Below are positions 54,432 to 63,076 of a stretch of DNA of 64,000 nucleotides, piece after piece. Where the stretch lies: positions 30,954-94,953 of the forward strand of contig JAJVIH010000001.1 of assembly GCA_022072125.1 (NCBI GenBank), given 5' to 3'. The DNA is from Myxococcota bacterium. Lineage in GTDB: Bacteria; Myxococcota; JAJVIH01. The translations under genes and the position numbers were made by a program. Position 1 is the stretch's first letter. Every line of letters begins with the position of its first letter. Under the pieces are notes generated by a model that did no database searches, was not told the origin of the DNA, and saw only the letters and a program-made list of their open reading frames with translations.

Positions 54432-55879
54432 GCGGCGGCCTCCAGGATATTTTGGAAACGGGGGGAAAGTCCGGGGAGCCAGGCTTCATCGGGTCCGGAT
54501 GTGACCGCAGGCTCAAAGTCCGGATCAACCTGCCGCAACTCTCCGGCGAAGTCACGGCCCATTTGCGCCATCAGACGCAGGTTCGCTGGAAGCGCGCGGG
54601 CGATGAAATGGCGCGCCCGATCCGGTTCGTTCCAGAGCGCGCGCAGCATGGCGAGGGATTTTTCTTCCAGGTCCGGATCGTCCGCCTCGCAGAACAGTTC
54701 CGGTTGCCGGCGATCGGTCATCAGGTTGCGGATGCGTTCATCCATGGTCACGCCCGCCGAGGGAACCAGATTGGACATGGAGGTGACGATGGCGTGGAAA
54801 CGCGAACTCAGCACCATCGAACACTGGTGCAACACCGCCACCATATCGAACATGTCGTATTGATCGCTGATCACAAGCGGCGCGGGCCTGTGCAGGAGAG
54901 ACGCCAGGTCTTCGCAGGCGCGGCGGTCCAGGGCTTCCATGCCCACCAGCACGGTGAATACGCCGTGCTCGCTGGCGAAGCGGTTGATGGCTCCCGCGAG
55001 GCCTTCCAGGTATTTGCGGTAGGCGTTGCGCGAGCGCCGGGTCTGTTCGTGAAAATAGATGGAGCGGTAATGATCTTCCCCGAACTCCCCCGCGGAGAAA
55101 TGGGCCAGCGCCTTGACGAGATTGGGCTTGACCGGCCACCAGAACGGATTGATGGGGCATACGGCCAGCACGGGAAGTTTTTCATCCCAGCCCAGCGCGG
55201 CCAATATCTGCTTCGCGGTTCCGGGCGGCGAAGGTTCAAAGGTCCAGGCGGTGTCGGTTCCGCCGCGGGTGCGGATACCCAACTGTTCCAGCACCCGCCG
55301 TGATGGTTCGTTGCGGCAGATGACCAGCGAGTGGCGGCAGCGGCGCTGTACAAAACGCCGGAGTTCCGGCGTCATCTCCCCGGCTTCGGCGCCGTAACCC
55401 ACGGAAAGTTTTCCCTCCGCGTTGGCGATGCCCAGGGCCATGGTCATCATGATGGACAGTGCGTTCGAGAACCGGGATTTGAACATCGAGCCTTCGCAAG
55501 CGACCACGCCATGGTGTTGCGGGCATTCCTGGCGGAGGAAATTGGGGAAAACCGTCGGCATGTGAATCTGCCGCACCGCGCGGAAATAGCCGCGGGTCAG
55601 CAGCGGCTCATTGGTCATGATGGTCAGGGAAGCCCGGTCATCGCCCAGGATGCGGCGGAACTGGCGGATCATTTCCTCGACGCGCACGTCGGCGCCGGTG
55701 TTGCGGGCGCCGGCGTATCCGGCCAGCAGCAACTGCAGCGGATCCCCTGGCTTGCGGCGGACCGGGTTCTCCGCGCGCGCCCACGATTGTCCCGCGGTTT
55801 CGATCATGGCGTCGCACGCCGCGATCAGCAGGCGATCGGCGTCCAGCAGGGAGGCGGTTTTCTCCAGCAGGGGGTGCAT
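54428..55879 (-). CDS. Polysaccharide pyruvyl transferase family protein
   Basis: The 483-residue product has a GT-B-like architecture of the pyruvyl-transferase family: VLAVCPINPFWWPV, a central region RFASEHGVFTVLVGMEALDR, and the family block CSMVLSSRFHAIVTSMSNLVPSAG with MDERIRNLM. Family members attach a pyruvate ketal from phosphoenolpyruvate to a sugar. In a lipid operon this is unusual. ATG 55879 overlaps the SDR stop by one base (TGATG), which selects it over an upstream start. Confidence 0.82.
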   Translation of the reverse strand: MHPLLEKTASLLDADRLLIAACDAMIETAGQSWARAENPVRRKPGDPLQLLLAGYAGARNTGADVRVEEMIRQFRRILGDDRASLTIMTNEPLLTRGYFRAVRQIHMPTVFPNFLRQECPQHHGVVACEGSMFKSRFSNALSIMMTMALGIANAEGKLSVGYGAEAGEMTPELRRFVQRRCRHSLVICRNEPSRRVLEQLGIRTRGGTDTAWTFEPSPPGTAKQILAALGWDEKLPVLAVCPINPFWWPVKPNLVKALAHFSAGEFGEDHYRSIYFHEQTRRSRNAYRKYLEGLAGAINRFASEHGVFTVLVGMEALDRRACEDLASLLHRPAPLVISDQYDMFDMVAVLHQCSMVLSSRFHAIVTSMSNLVPSAGVTMDERIRNLMTDRRQPELFCEADDPDLEEKSLAMLRALWNEPDRARHFIARALPANLRLMAQMGRDFAGELRQVDPDFEPAVTSGPDEAWLPGLSPRFQNILEAAA

Positions 55880-57021
55880 CAGCGTCCGCCAAACTCCCGG
55901 ACCCCTTCGGGCCACGGTTTGTAGGGGTATTTGAAACCGCCCTCGCGCGCAAAACGGAAGAGCGGATAGGCGTAATCCTGAAAGGGTCTGGGGGAACCTC
56001 CCAGTTCCCGGGACACGCGCTGGTTGTCAAAAACGGTGTTGTAGCTCAGGTAGGGCAGGAAAACCTTGAGCAGCGAGGCCATCGGCGCCACGCCCCATGC
56101 TCGCGGGCTGCTGGAAAGCCCCTCCACCGTGCGGCGGAACAATGGCAACGACGAGGGGATGAAGCGCGGCCGCCGTTCAAAACCCGCTTCGATCATGCGG
56201 TCCATGATTTGCCGGTAGGCGGGCGACCCCTCGCCCGCGCTCAGGTTGTACGCGCCGTGGGCGGGTTTGTCCTGCTGGTGAATGGTCACGATGGCCCGCC
56301 CCACGTAATCGGCCGGAACGATATCCATGCGCCAATTCTCGTCGAAGGGCAGCACGGGCAGACTCGCCAGAAAAACGAAGGCGCGCACCATGTCGAATTG
56401 AGTCGTTTCCGGGAAGCGGCTGTCGCCCAGCACGGTTGCGGGCCGGAAGATGGTGATGGGCGAATCCGGCAGCAGTTCATGCACCATATGCTCGCAGAAT
56501 TTCTTGGTGCGCGCGTAGGGGTCATAGTCGCTGCGGTTCCAGTCAATCGTGTTGTCCTCGCTTACGCATTCGTTTTGCCGTTCGCCCGCCACCGCCACCG
56601 TGGAGATATCGCTGAAGCGCCGCAATCCGTGGTGATCCGCCGCCGCGCGCGCCAGCTTGAGGACTTCCAGCGTGCCCCGCAGATTGACGTTGAAGCATGC
56701 CTTGTTGGACTTGCGGTTGAGCGAGGCGGCGCAATGGATCACGCTGGTGATCCGGCGGGCCGCGGCTTTTACATCCTCCGCTGGCGCGCCGAAATCCCGG
56801 TCCGTCAGATCGCCGCGCAGGATATCCGTCCGCGTATTCAGAAATTCATGAAACTCTTCAAAAGGCATATGGAGTTGCATCGAACCCCACAACCGGCGGG
56901 CCGCTTCCTCGCGGGATTTGGCGCGCACCAGCAAGGTCAGGCGTTCCGCGCCGGTCTTCCACAGACCATGGGCGATATACGACCCGATATATCCGGTGGC
57001 GCCGGTCAGAAACACGTTCAT
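55879..57021 (-). CDS. Thioester-reductase-like extended SDR
   Basis: The 380-residue NAD(P)-dependent protein has the Rossmann motif VFLTGATGYIGSYIA at the N-terminus, VIHCAASLNRKSN, and catalytic YARTK (YxxxK) at about residue 167, followed by FRPATVLGDSRF. This resembles carboxylic-acid/thioester reductase domains and nucleoside-sugar epimerases; the former is preferred given the neighbours. ATG 57021 overlaps the acyl reductase stop (ATGA). Confidence 0.85.
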   Translation of the reverse strand: MNVFLTGATGYIGSYIAHGLWKTGAERLTLLVRAKSREEAARRLWGSMQLHMPFEEFHEFLNTRTDILRGDLTDRDFGAPAEDVKAAARRITSVIHCAASLNRKSNKACFNVNLRGTLEVLKLARAAADHHGLRRFSDISTVAVAGERQNECVSEDNTIDWNRSDYDPYARTKKFCEHMVHELLPDSPITIFRPATVLGDSRFPETTQFDMVRAFVFLASLPVLPFDENWRMDIVPADYVGRAIVTIHQQDKPAHGAYNLSAGEGSPAYRQIMDRMIEAGFERRPRFIPSSLPLFRRTVEGLSSSPRAWGVAPMASLLKVFLPYLSYNTVFDNQRVSRELGGSPRPFQDYAYPLFRFAREGGFKYPYKPWPEGVREFGGR

Positions 57022-58712
57022 TGCGCCGCCTCCGCCGCTTCGCCAGCAGCAATGCTCCACTCGCGCACGGAGACTGGTTGCGCCGGCGCGATGGTTTCAA
57101 GTTTGCCGCCCAGCAATTCGGGATAACACCAGCGCCGCACGCCCGGCATGTGAACGTCCATCCAGAAATGGGCCCAGTCAATGGACATGGGATCAAAGCG
57201 CCATTCCGGTTCTTCCACCGCGGTGTTGAGCAGGAAATCCGTGCGGAATATCTGCCGGTGGTCGTTGATGAACGGCTTGTAGAGATTGAGCATGCGATCA
57301 ATCTTCGCCAGGTTGCGCTCGCCGCTTTCCAGCGATTTCGCCAGGGAGGAGGCCGGGGCGCGCAGCCACCCGGGGCCGGATTTGGACAGGCCTTTCAGCG
57401 ATCCGGCGGCGGCGTGGGAATAAAGCCTCAGCCTGGGGACGGAGAGCGCGTGGTCTTCATCCGCGCCCGCGGCGTCCCAGCGGGAGAGAACCCAGCGTTC
57501 GACCCAGTTCTCGCCGTGCTGGCGGTAGTATTTCCGGTGGCCCAGCGCGGTCAGTTCAACGGTGCGGCCGACTGACAGGGGGTTTGCATGGTACGATCCG
57601 CATTGCGCCACCAGGGGATGCTCCCCCCGCAGCAACGCGGCGGCCGCGATCCCCATGCCTCTGCATACTTCGTCCACCGGCGAGATGTCGAAGGGAACGG
57701 TCGCGCCCCCCGGAAAAAACCGGAACCAGGACCCCAGCAACCAGATCAGGGGGCCTGAAGTGTTGAATCCCTCGTTCCATCCGGGAAACGGAAACCGCAA
57801 CGCGCTCTCCACAATCGCCGGACGGAAGATCAACAGGCGTTCCCGCGGCAGCATTCGCGCCAGCACGCGCTCAGCCATGCCCTTGCTGAGGGTGTAACTG
57901 TTGGGCCAGCCCAGAATCTGGGCGCGCGTCATTCCCACGCTGGTCATATCCTGTTCGAGGAGGCGCCGCTGCTCGTGCGCGGTCTGTTCCTCAAGCGAGC
58001 GATCATGGTGAGCGCCGCGCGCCATCGCCCGTTCGGCGCGGGATTGTGCGCGTTCGATCATCCACGGTTCATTGTGGCGCTCCATCACCGAAGTGATTTC
58101 GTTGCGCAAATGCCGGATCTCGTCCAGGGCGTCGAAGGGAGCGCCGGAAGGAGACTGGTTGATTTCCAGCGATTCCGGAATTTCCCCGTCCGTCATTCCG
58201 GCGACAAAACAGGTGCTGACATGCAGCAGCTTCGCGCGTTTGCTCGCCCGCACGAATTCGCCCACCTGCCTGGCGCCTTCGACATTCACCCCCAGGGCCT
58301 GGCGGATATCCGCGTCGAAGGACACCACTCCCGCGCAGTGGATGAAGAGATCGATCTCCCCCAGCAGTTGATTGCAGGTCAGCGGATCCATGCCGAGACA
58401 GCCGGCCTCCACGTCTCCTTCCACCGCGAACAGGCGGCCCTTGATGACTCCCGCCAGCTTTCCGCTTTCATGCAGCGGGCCAAAGACTGGAGAAGTATTG
58501 AGGAGATGATTCAGGCGGGCGGCGGCGCTGGCGAAGCCCTGACGCCGCATCAACACGTAAATGCGGCCGGTTTCCGGCAGTTGATGCAGGATCATCGCCA
58601 GCCAGACCTTGGCGAGAAATCCCGACGCTCCGGTGATCAGGATATTCTTCCCGGAGAGGGCGCGGCGAACGCTGAGCGGCGCAATCAACTGTTGTAGTCC
58701 ATGATCGGCCAT
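57018..58712 (-). CDS. Fatty acyl-CoA/ACP reductase (FAR, male-sterility type)
   Basis: The 564-residue protein reduces acyl thioesters to aldehyde or alcohol with NADPH. The Rossmann motif is ILITGASGFLAKVWLA (residues of about 24-39), then HCAGVVSFDADIR, LLHVSTCFVAG, and catalytic YTLSK at about 272 in NSYTLSKGMAERV, and FRPAIVESALRFPFPGW. A helical insertion of about 70 residues (around VMERHNEPWMIERAQSRAER) precedes the YxxxK block; similar inserts occur in FAR proteins. GGAG five bases before ATG 58712; this start lies 28 bases inside the end of the HAD gene. Confidence 0.9.
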   Translation of the reverse strand: MADHGLQQLIAPLSVRRALSGKNILITGASGFLAKVWLAMILHQLPETGRIYVLMRRQGFASAAARLNHLLNTSPVFGPLHESGKLAGVIKGRLFAVEGDVEAGCLGMDPLTCNQLLGEIDLFIHCAGVVSFDADIRQALGVNVEGARQVGEFVRASKRAKLLHVSTCFVAGMTDGEIPESLEINQSPSGAPFDALDEIRHLRNEITSVMERHNEPWMIERAQSRAERAMARGAHHDRSLEEQTAHEQRRLLEQDMTSVGMTRAQILGWPNSYTLSKGMAERVLARMLPRERLLIFRPAIVESALRFPFPGWNEGFNTSGPLIWLLGSWFRFFPGGATVPFDISPVDEVCRGMGIAAAALLRGEHPLVAQCGSYHANPLSVGRTVELTALGHRKYYRQHGENWVERWVLSRWDAAGADEDHALSVPRLRLYSHAAAGSLKGLSKSGPGWLRAPASSLAKSLESGERNLAKIDRMLNLYKPFINDHRQIFRTDFLLNTAVEEPEWRFDPMSIDWAHFWMDVHMPGVRRWCYPELLGGKLETIAPAQPVSVREWSIAAGEAAEAAQ

Positions 58713-59434
58713 CCCGACTCCGTGGCGGCGCGGCGCAAGGTGAAATCCGGATTGACAGCGCAGGGAAATCCCACACGGGACATCAGCAGCAAATCCGGTC
58801 CCGCGGAAGCGTATACACGGCTCCGCGAAAGGTCCGCGTTTTTCTCCCGGGCGAGGATGCGAATCCACTCGCCGGATTCATGCCCGCCAACCACGGGGTC
58901 CTTCAAACGGCCCGTGGCCTCGCCATGGCGGATTTCCAGATGATTGCAGCGCCATTCGTCAACGTCCCGCAGGCTGGAGAGCCAGGGACCCACGGCGTGG
59001 GAGATATTTTCGCTGATGGCGATGACGGTGAATCCGTCCGCGCGGGCCTTGCGCAGCCAGTCAAGCCCCCCCGGCAACACCGCATTGGGGAGAACGCCGC
59101 CGGCGTATTCCTCGCCAAGCACCCGGAGGCGGTCTTCGCTCATGCCCCGCAATGAAGCCCATGCCGCGCGGTTCGACATCGTCCGATCATTCTGCGCGGT
59201 CAGGACAGCCATGGGCGCCGTCAGCGCCACTCCGCCAAGGCGCAGCAAGCGCTCCCGGAACCCGGCGCTATTGGCGGCGAAATACGCCGAAGCGGACAAC
59301 ACCCCCCGGCGCAACAACACGCCCTCGACCCGGAAGATGGCCAAACGCACAGGCTGGACAGGGGCGGAAGGAGTTCCGGAATAAACCAGCGATGGAGCGG
59401 CGGATTGTTCCATGGGCGAAAAATAGACTGACAT
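58685..59434 (-). CDS. HAD-superfamily-like protein without catalytic aspartates
   Basis: First gene of the lipid operon, 249 residues from ATG 59434 or 242 from ATG 59413; neither has a Shine-Dalgarno. The fold follows HAD-IB phosphatases: motif I reads LAIFRVEGVLL where LAIFDxDGTLL is expected, so both aspartates are lost; motif II is IAISENIS, the family Ser region; the C-terminal block CAVNPDFTLRRAATESGWPIMDY fits well, but the DSxxD motif IV is YASAGPD, with its first Asp missing. The protein is probably non-catalytic, perhaps binding or regulatory. Confidence 0.8.
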   Translation of the reverse strand: MSVYFSPMEQSAAPSLVYSGTPSAPVQPVRLAIFRVEGVLLRRGVLSASAYFAANSAGFRERLLRLGGVALTAPMAVLTAQNDRTMSNRAAWASLRGMSEDRLRVLGEEYAGGVLPNAVLPGGLDWLRKARADGFTVIAISENISHAVGPWLSSLRDVDEWRCNHLEIRHGEATGRLKDPVVGGHESGEWIRILAREKNADLSRSRVYASAGPDLLLMSRVGFPCAVNPDFTLRRAATESGWPIMDYNS

Positions 59435-59443
59435 GTCAGTCTA
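59424..59443. promoter_or_regulatory. Perfect 20-base palindrome at the head of the lipid operon
   Basis: TAGACTGACATGTCAGTCTA is perfectly symmetric and covers the ATG at 59434. Size and symmetry match TetR-family operators, and the last gene of the operon it precedes encodes a TetR protein. Binding would block transcription or translation start. A TAGACT within the left arm (minus strand) could also serve as a -10 element. Confidence 0.6.
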
Positions 59444-59544
59444 AATCAAGGGTGAAAATATGTATTTGTAACGGACAGATGGTTTTTCCGGATCAAAACG
59501 CGGTCATTCAAGCGGCGTCTCCGGGAAAACCGCTGTGCGTCAGG

Positions 59545-60102
59545 TCATGGTTGCGTGGTGTTGCAGCCGCCGTTGGCGGTGCGGCGGAATGTCCAGGCCC
59601 AGGCGTCGGTCAGGCCTTCCTGCTGTTCGGGTTCAAAGGCCCTGTTGGCGGGTTCCCGCAGCGGGTCTGTGGAAAATTTCCGGTCCGCGACCCAGACTTC
59701 CAGCGTATGAATGGCGTCATCGTTGATGTTGAGCCCTTCGGGACCGATGACGAGGTCAATCGTCGCGCGCCGTTCGTCGCCAGTGGGACGCAGACTCGTC
59801 ACCTTGGCGATGGAACTGGCGTTGCGGGAATAATCCAGGAACCAGCGGACCTCGATGATGTCATCCAGGTTGTCATCGCGGACTTCGCCAATGGAGAAGC
59901 GGTAGGCCGGGCAGTTGGCGGCGATTTCGACATAGCCGCGGGCTGGAGCCGCGCTCTCCGCCACCAGCCTGGGCGGACGGTTGACGGGTTGCGGCGGGGC
60001 CTCCACTGGTTGTGGCTCGATGGGTGGAGGAATCACGCACGCGGCTTGAAGCAACAGCAGTCCAAGAACAGCCAGCCGCGGAGTGTTGGACGTTCGTTTC
60101 AA
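59545..60102 (-). CDS. Small lipoprotein of unknown function
   Basis: The 185-residue product starts with signal peptide and lipobox (GLLLLQAACVIPPP, Cys at about 22) and a Pro-rich linker, followed by a beta-type domain containing DIIEVRWFLDYSRNASS and DLVIGPEGLNINDDAIHTLEV. No family recognised. Its start overlaps the stop of the sigma-54 activator gene by four bases, so the two are coupled. It ends about 110 bases before the lipid-operon start on the same strand. Confidence 0.75.
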   Translation of the reverse strand: MKRTSNTPRLAVLGLLLLQAACVIPPPIEPQPVEAPPQPVNRPPRLVAESAAPARGYVEIAANCPAYRFSIGEVRDDNLDDIIEVRWFLDYSRNASSIAKVTSLRPTGDERRATIDLVIGPEGLNINDDAIHTLEVWVADRKFSTDPLREPANRAFEPEQQEGLTDAWAWTFRRTANGGCNTTQP

Positions 60103-61883
60103 CGTCCGGCCTTCTTTTCGAGGTAGCGGAAGATGGTGCGCGGATCCACGCCAAGGTCGCGCGCCGTCTTGGTGCGGTTGCCGCCGTTGCGGTTGAGCAC
60201 CTCGTCAATATAACGGGCTTCAAAGCGTTCGCGCGCCTCGGCCAGCGGCAGCACCGGGGACTCGTCGCGGTTGTCCAGTTCCAGATCCGCCTGGGTTAGA
60301 ATGACCTGGCCCGACAGCACCGCCGCCTTGCGGATGCGGTTTTCCAGTTCGCGGATATTTCCCGGCCAGCCATGGCGCAACATGGCGGCCTCGGCGGCGG
60401 CGTCGAAGCGCAGATTCGGACGCCGGTACTCCTCGCCGATTTTTCGCAGCAGGTAATTGGCGATCAGCAGGATATCCCGGTCGCGCTCGCGCAGGGGCGG
60501 CAGGCGAAGGGTGATGACGTTCAGCCGGAAATACAGGTCCTCGCGGAACCGGCCTTCGCGGATCATTTCTTCCAGATCCTGGTTGGTGGCGGCGATGACA
60601 CGGATATCCACCGCCTCGGGCCGCGTATCGCCGACCTTGACGACGGTGCGATCCTGAAGGACCCGCAGCAGTTTGACCTGAAGCTGGAGCGGCATTTCGC
60701 CGATTTCATCCAGGAAGAGCGAACCACCGTGCGCCGCCATGAATTTTCCCGGCCGGGTGGCGACGGCCCCCGTGAACGCGCCGCGCACGTGGCCGAACAG
60801 TTCGCTCTCCAACAGGTTTTCCGGGATGGCGCCGCAGTTGATGCCGACAAACGGACCCTTGCTGCGCGGCGAGCGCCGGTGAATCTCGCGGGCGATCAGT
60901 TCCTTTCCAACGCCGGTTTCCCCAGTGATCAGCACGGTGACATCCGCGCCCGCGATTTTTTCCACTTTGCGGTAGATTTCCCGCATGGAGGGGCTGTCGC
61001 CCACCAGCGATCCGAACGCCTGCGTCTCCAGGCGTTCGCGCAGGCGGGTGTTGGCGTCCTTGAGTTCGCCCACCAGGATGGCGCTGCTCAGGATCATCGC
61101 CGCCTGGGCCGCGAAGACTGTCAGCACGTCAAGATTGACCTGGGTGAACAGGTTGGCGACGCGGTTGTTTCCGGCGAAGAGCACGCCCAACAGCTTTCCC
61201 CGGTCGATCAGCGGCGCGCACATCACCGAGGCCAGTTTCAGGTTCACCACCGAATCCGCGGACTGGAACAGCGAGTCGTTCAGCGCGTCGGAAACGATGA
61301 GCGGCTCCCGGGTTTCGATCACCTTCCGCACGATGGAATCGGAGATCTGGCCATCGGTGTCCACGATGTTGCGGGACTCGCTAACCCGCGCGGAAACCAC
61401 CCGGGGCCTGCCTTCCTCCATCAGCACCAGAAAACCCCGATCAGCCTTGGTGACTTCCAGCACCTTCTCCAGCAGTTTGTCGAGCAGGGGCGCAAGCCCG
61501 CTGTCCGTGGAGAGTTCGCGGCAGAATTCATGCAGCTTGCGGTAATGCTGCAGTTCGCTGGCGTCGCTGGAAGGCGCGTCCAGCCGCGGTCCCGGCTGCA
61601 GGATATACCCGCCCGCACGAAGTTGTTCGCCCGGAGCGATCACGGCCTTGCGGATCTTTTTCCCGTTGTGCAGGAACTCCGCGCCGCGATCCACGCCTTC
61701 GCACAGAATCTGTTCTCCCCGCCGCTCCATGCGCAGGTGGCAGGCGCTGATCCCTTCACCTGATATGGACAGATCATTTCCCGGACCCGATCCGATGGTC
61801 GAAACCGGGCGGGTCAGCGGTATCGATCGGATGGGCAGCCCCGTTGCATCCAGCAGATTGAGAAACAACCGTGTGGTAGACAT
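60099..61883 (-). CDS. Sigma-54-dependent activator with FHA and GAF sensor domains
   Basis: A 594-residue enhancer-binding protein. Order: FHA domain at about 20-95 ([19 protein letters not shown]; binds phosphothreonine), GAF domain at about 110-275, AAA+ domain at about 295-530 with GETGVGKE (321-328), the sigma-54 contact loop GAFTGA (368-373) and LFLDEIGE (389-396), then a Fis-type helix-turn-helix at about 560-592 ([19 protein letters not shown]). All residues needed to activate sigma-54 RNA polymerase are present. An FHA sensor implies input from a Ser/Thr kinase, perhaps the partial gene at the right edge. Confidence 0.93.
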   Translation of the reverse strand: MSTTRLFLNLLDATGLPIRSIPLTRPVSTIGSGPGNDLSISGEGISACHLRMERRGEQILCEGVDRGAEFLHNGKKIRKAVIAPGEQLRAGGYILQPGPRLDAPSSDASELQHYRKLHEFCRELSTDSGLAPLLDKLLEKVLEVTKADRGFLVLMEEGRPRVVSARVSESRNIVDTDGQISDSIVRKVIETREPLIVSDALNDSLFQSADSVVNLKLASVMCAPLIDRGKLLGVLFAGNNRVANLFTQVNLDVLTVFAAQAAMILSSAILVGELKDANTRLRERLETQAFGSLVGDSPSMREIYRKVEKIAGADVTVLITGETGVGKELIAREIHRRSPRSKGPFVGINCGAIPENLLESELFGHVRGAFTGAVATRPGKFMAAHGGSLFLDEIGEMPLQLQVKLLRVLQDRTVVKVGDTRPEAVDIRVIAATNQDLEEMIREGRFREDLYFRLNVITLRLPPLRERDRDILLIANYLLRKIGEEYRRPNLRFDAAAEAAMLRHGWPGNIRELENRIRKAAVLSGQVILTQADLELDNRDESPVLPLAEARERFEARYIDEVLNRNGGNRTKTARDLGVDPRTIFRYLEKKAGR

Positions 61884-61896
61884 ATATCCGGCGCAC

Positions 61897-62952
61897 TCAG
61901 AATTTCAGTTCCAGCGACGCGCCGAAAATGTCTCCCACCCCGGGCGTCAACTTCCACTGTATGCCGGATGACGGGCTTTCTCCAGCCGGGGAGGATGGAT
62001 CGGGTTTGGACGCCGGCGAGGCGGGCGGCGCTGGAGCCGCGGGACCTGGCCGCGCCGGGGAAGGAGCAGTCTGGTCCCCGCCGCCCAGATTACGCTCCTG
62101 CAGTTTGATGGTGCTCTGGTAATTCAACAGGGAATCCGTCACGCCGGCGGCGTATCCGGCCAAAAACACCACCAGCCCGCCCCACTGGAATCCACGCGCC
62201 AATTTGGCTTTGTCATGGTCCGGGGTGAAGGAGGCTGGATTCGCGCCCGGGGGCGGCGCCGTGTTGTAGAAACCGCGTTTGTTCCGGAGCGCCTCGGCGA
62301 CGGCGTAACCGCTGATATTGGCGGCCAGCCCCGCCGTCTGGATGGACAGGAAAATCCAGCCCTTGGCCGGTTGCTGGTTCTGGAATTGCCCCACGCCAAA
62401 AGGGAAAAAATTCAACGCATAAAGGTTCTCCCGGTACACGCGATCAATATACACCTTGCGGCGCTCAGCCTGCCGCGCGCGTTCTGCTTCCAGCATTTTG
62501 CGTTTGATTTCATCCTGCCGCTTGCGCTCCTCGATCAGGCTATCCAGTTCGGCTTTTTTCTCCTCGCGGATGCGGGCGTAGAACGCGCGCATGGGCGGCG
62601 GATAGCGCACCGGGTCCAGTTCGTGATCGGGATTCTGGATCAACAAACGGGTGAACGGCTCCCGGGCGGCCTCGCGATCATCCAGATAAAAATAGGCGGC
62701 GCCCAGCAGTTCCAGCGCTTCCTTGATGCGGGCGGGATCGGCCAGCGATCCCGATTGCAACAGGTTCTCCAGCGCCCCCACGGCGCTCTTGTACTGGCCT
62801 GCGTCGTAGTAGGCCACCGCTTCCAGCCAGGCGTCCTGGGTGTCCGCACGGGCGGGAATGGAAAAAGCCAAGAGCAACGCCAGCACCACCGGAGAATATA
62901 TCCGGCTCAGGCGTTTGCTCCATGAGGGGGATGGCGGAAATATCCGCTTCAT
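61897..62952 (-). CDS. Exported helical-repeat protein with membrane segments
   Basis: The 351-residue product has a signal peptide (VVLALLLAFSIPARA), a TPR-like N-terminal part (AVAYYDAGQYKSAVGALENLL, GAAYFYLDDREAAREPF), a charged coiled coil (LDSLIEERKRQDEIKRKMLEAERARQAERRK), two or three hydrophobic segments (LNFFPFGVGQFQNQ, WIFLSIQTAGLAANISGY, WGGLVVFLAGYAAGV), and a Pro/Ala/Ser tail. The hydrophobic part resembles small DUF-type outer-membrane-associated proteins seen in Myxococcota, but I cannot name the family. ATG 62952 was selected for the signal peptide. Ends 13 bases before the activator gene. Confidence 0.72.
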   Translation of the reverse strand: MKRIFPPSPSWSKRLSRIYSPVVLALLLAFSIPARADTQDAWLEAVAYYDAGQYKSAVGALENLLQSGSLADPARIKEALELLGAAYFYLDDREAAREPFTRLLIQNPDHELDPVRYPPPMRAFYARIREEKKAELDSLIEERKRQDEIKRKMLEAERARQAERRKVYIDRVYRENLYALNFFPFGVGQFQNQQPAKGWIFLSIQTAGLAANISGYAVAEALRNKRGFYNTAPPPGANPASFTPDHDKAKLARGFQWGGLVVFLAGYAAGVTDSLLNYQSTIKLQERNLGGGDQTAPSPARPGPAAPAPPASPASKPDPSSPAGESPSSGIQWKLTPGVGDIFGASLELKF

Positions 62953-63076
62953 TGGCTGCAGTATGGCCCACGCGCGCGGTGGACTCAATTTCAGCGCGCC
63001 TTGTCATGCAAATGGGGATGGACCCATGGGCCGCCATTCCTGCAAACGTTTGATGCGGGGCGATCCTCCGGATCCA

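Noticed and set aside
60372..61763. Plus-strand open frame of 463 codons
   Set aside because: Antisense to the sigma-54 activator with all AAA+ motifs on the minus strand.
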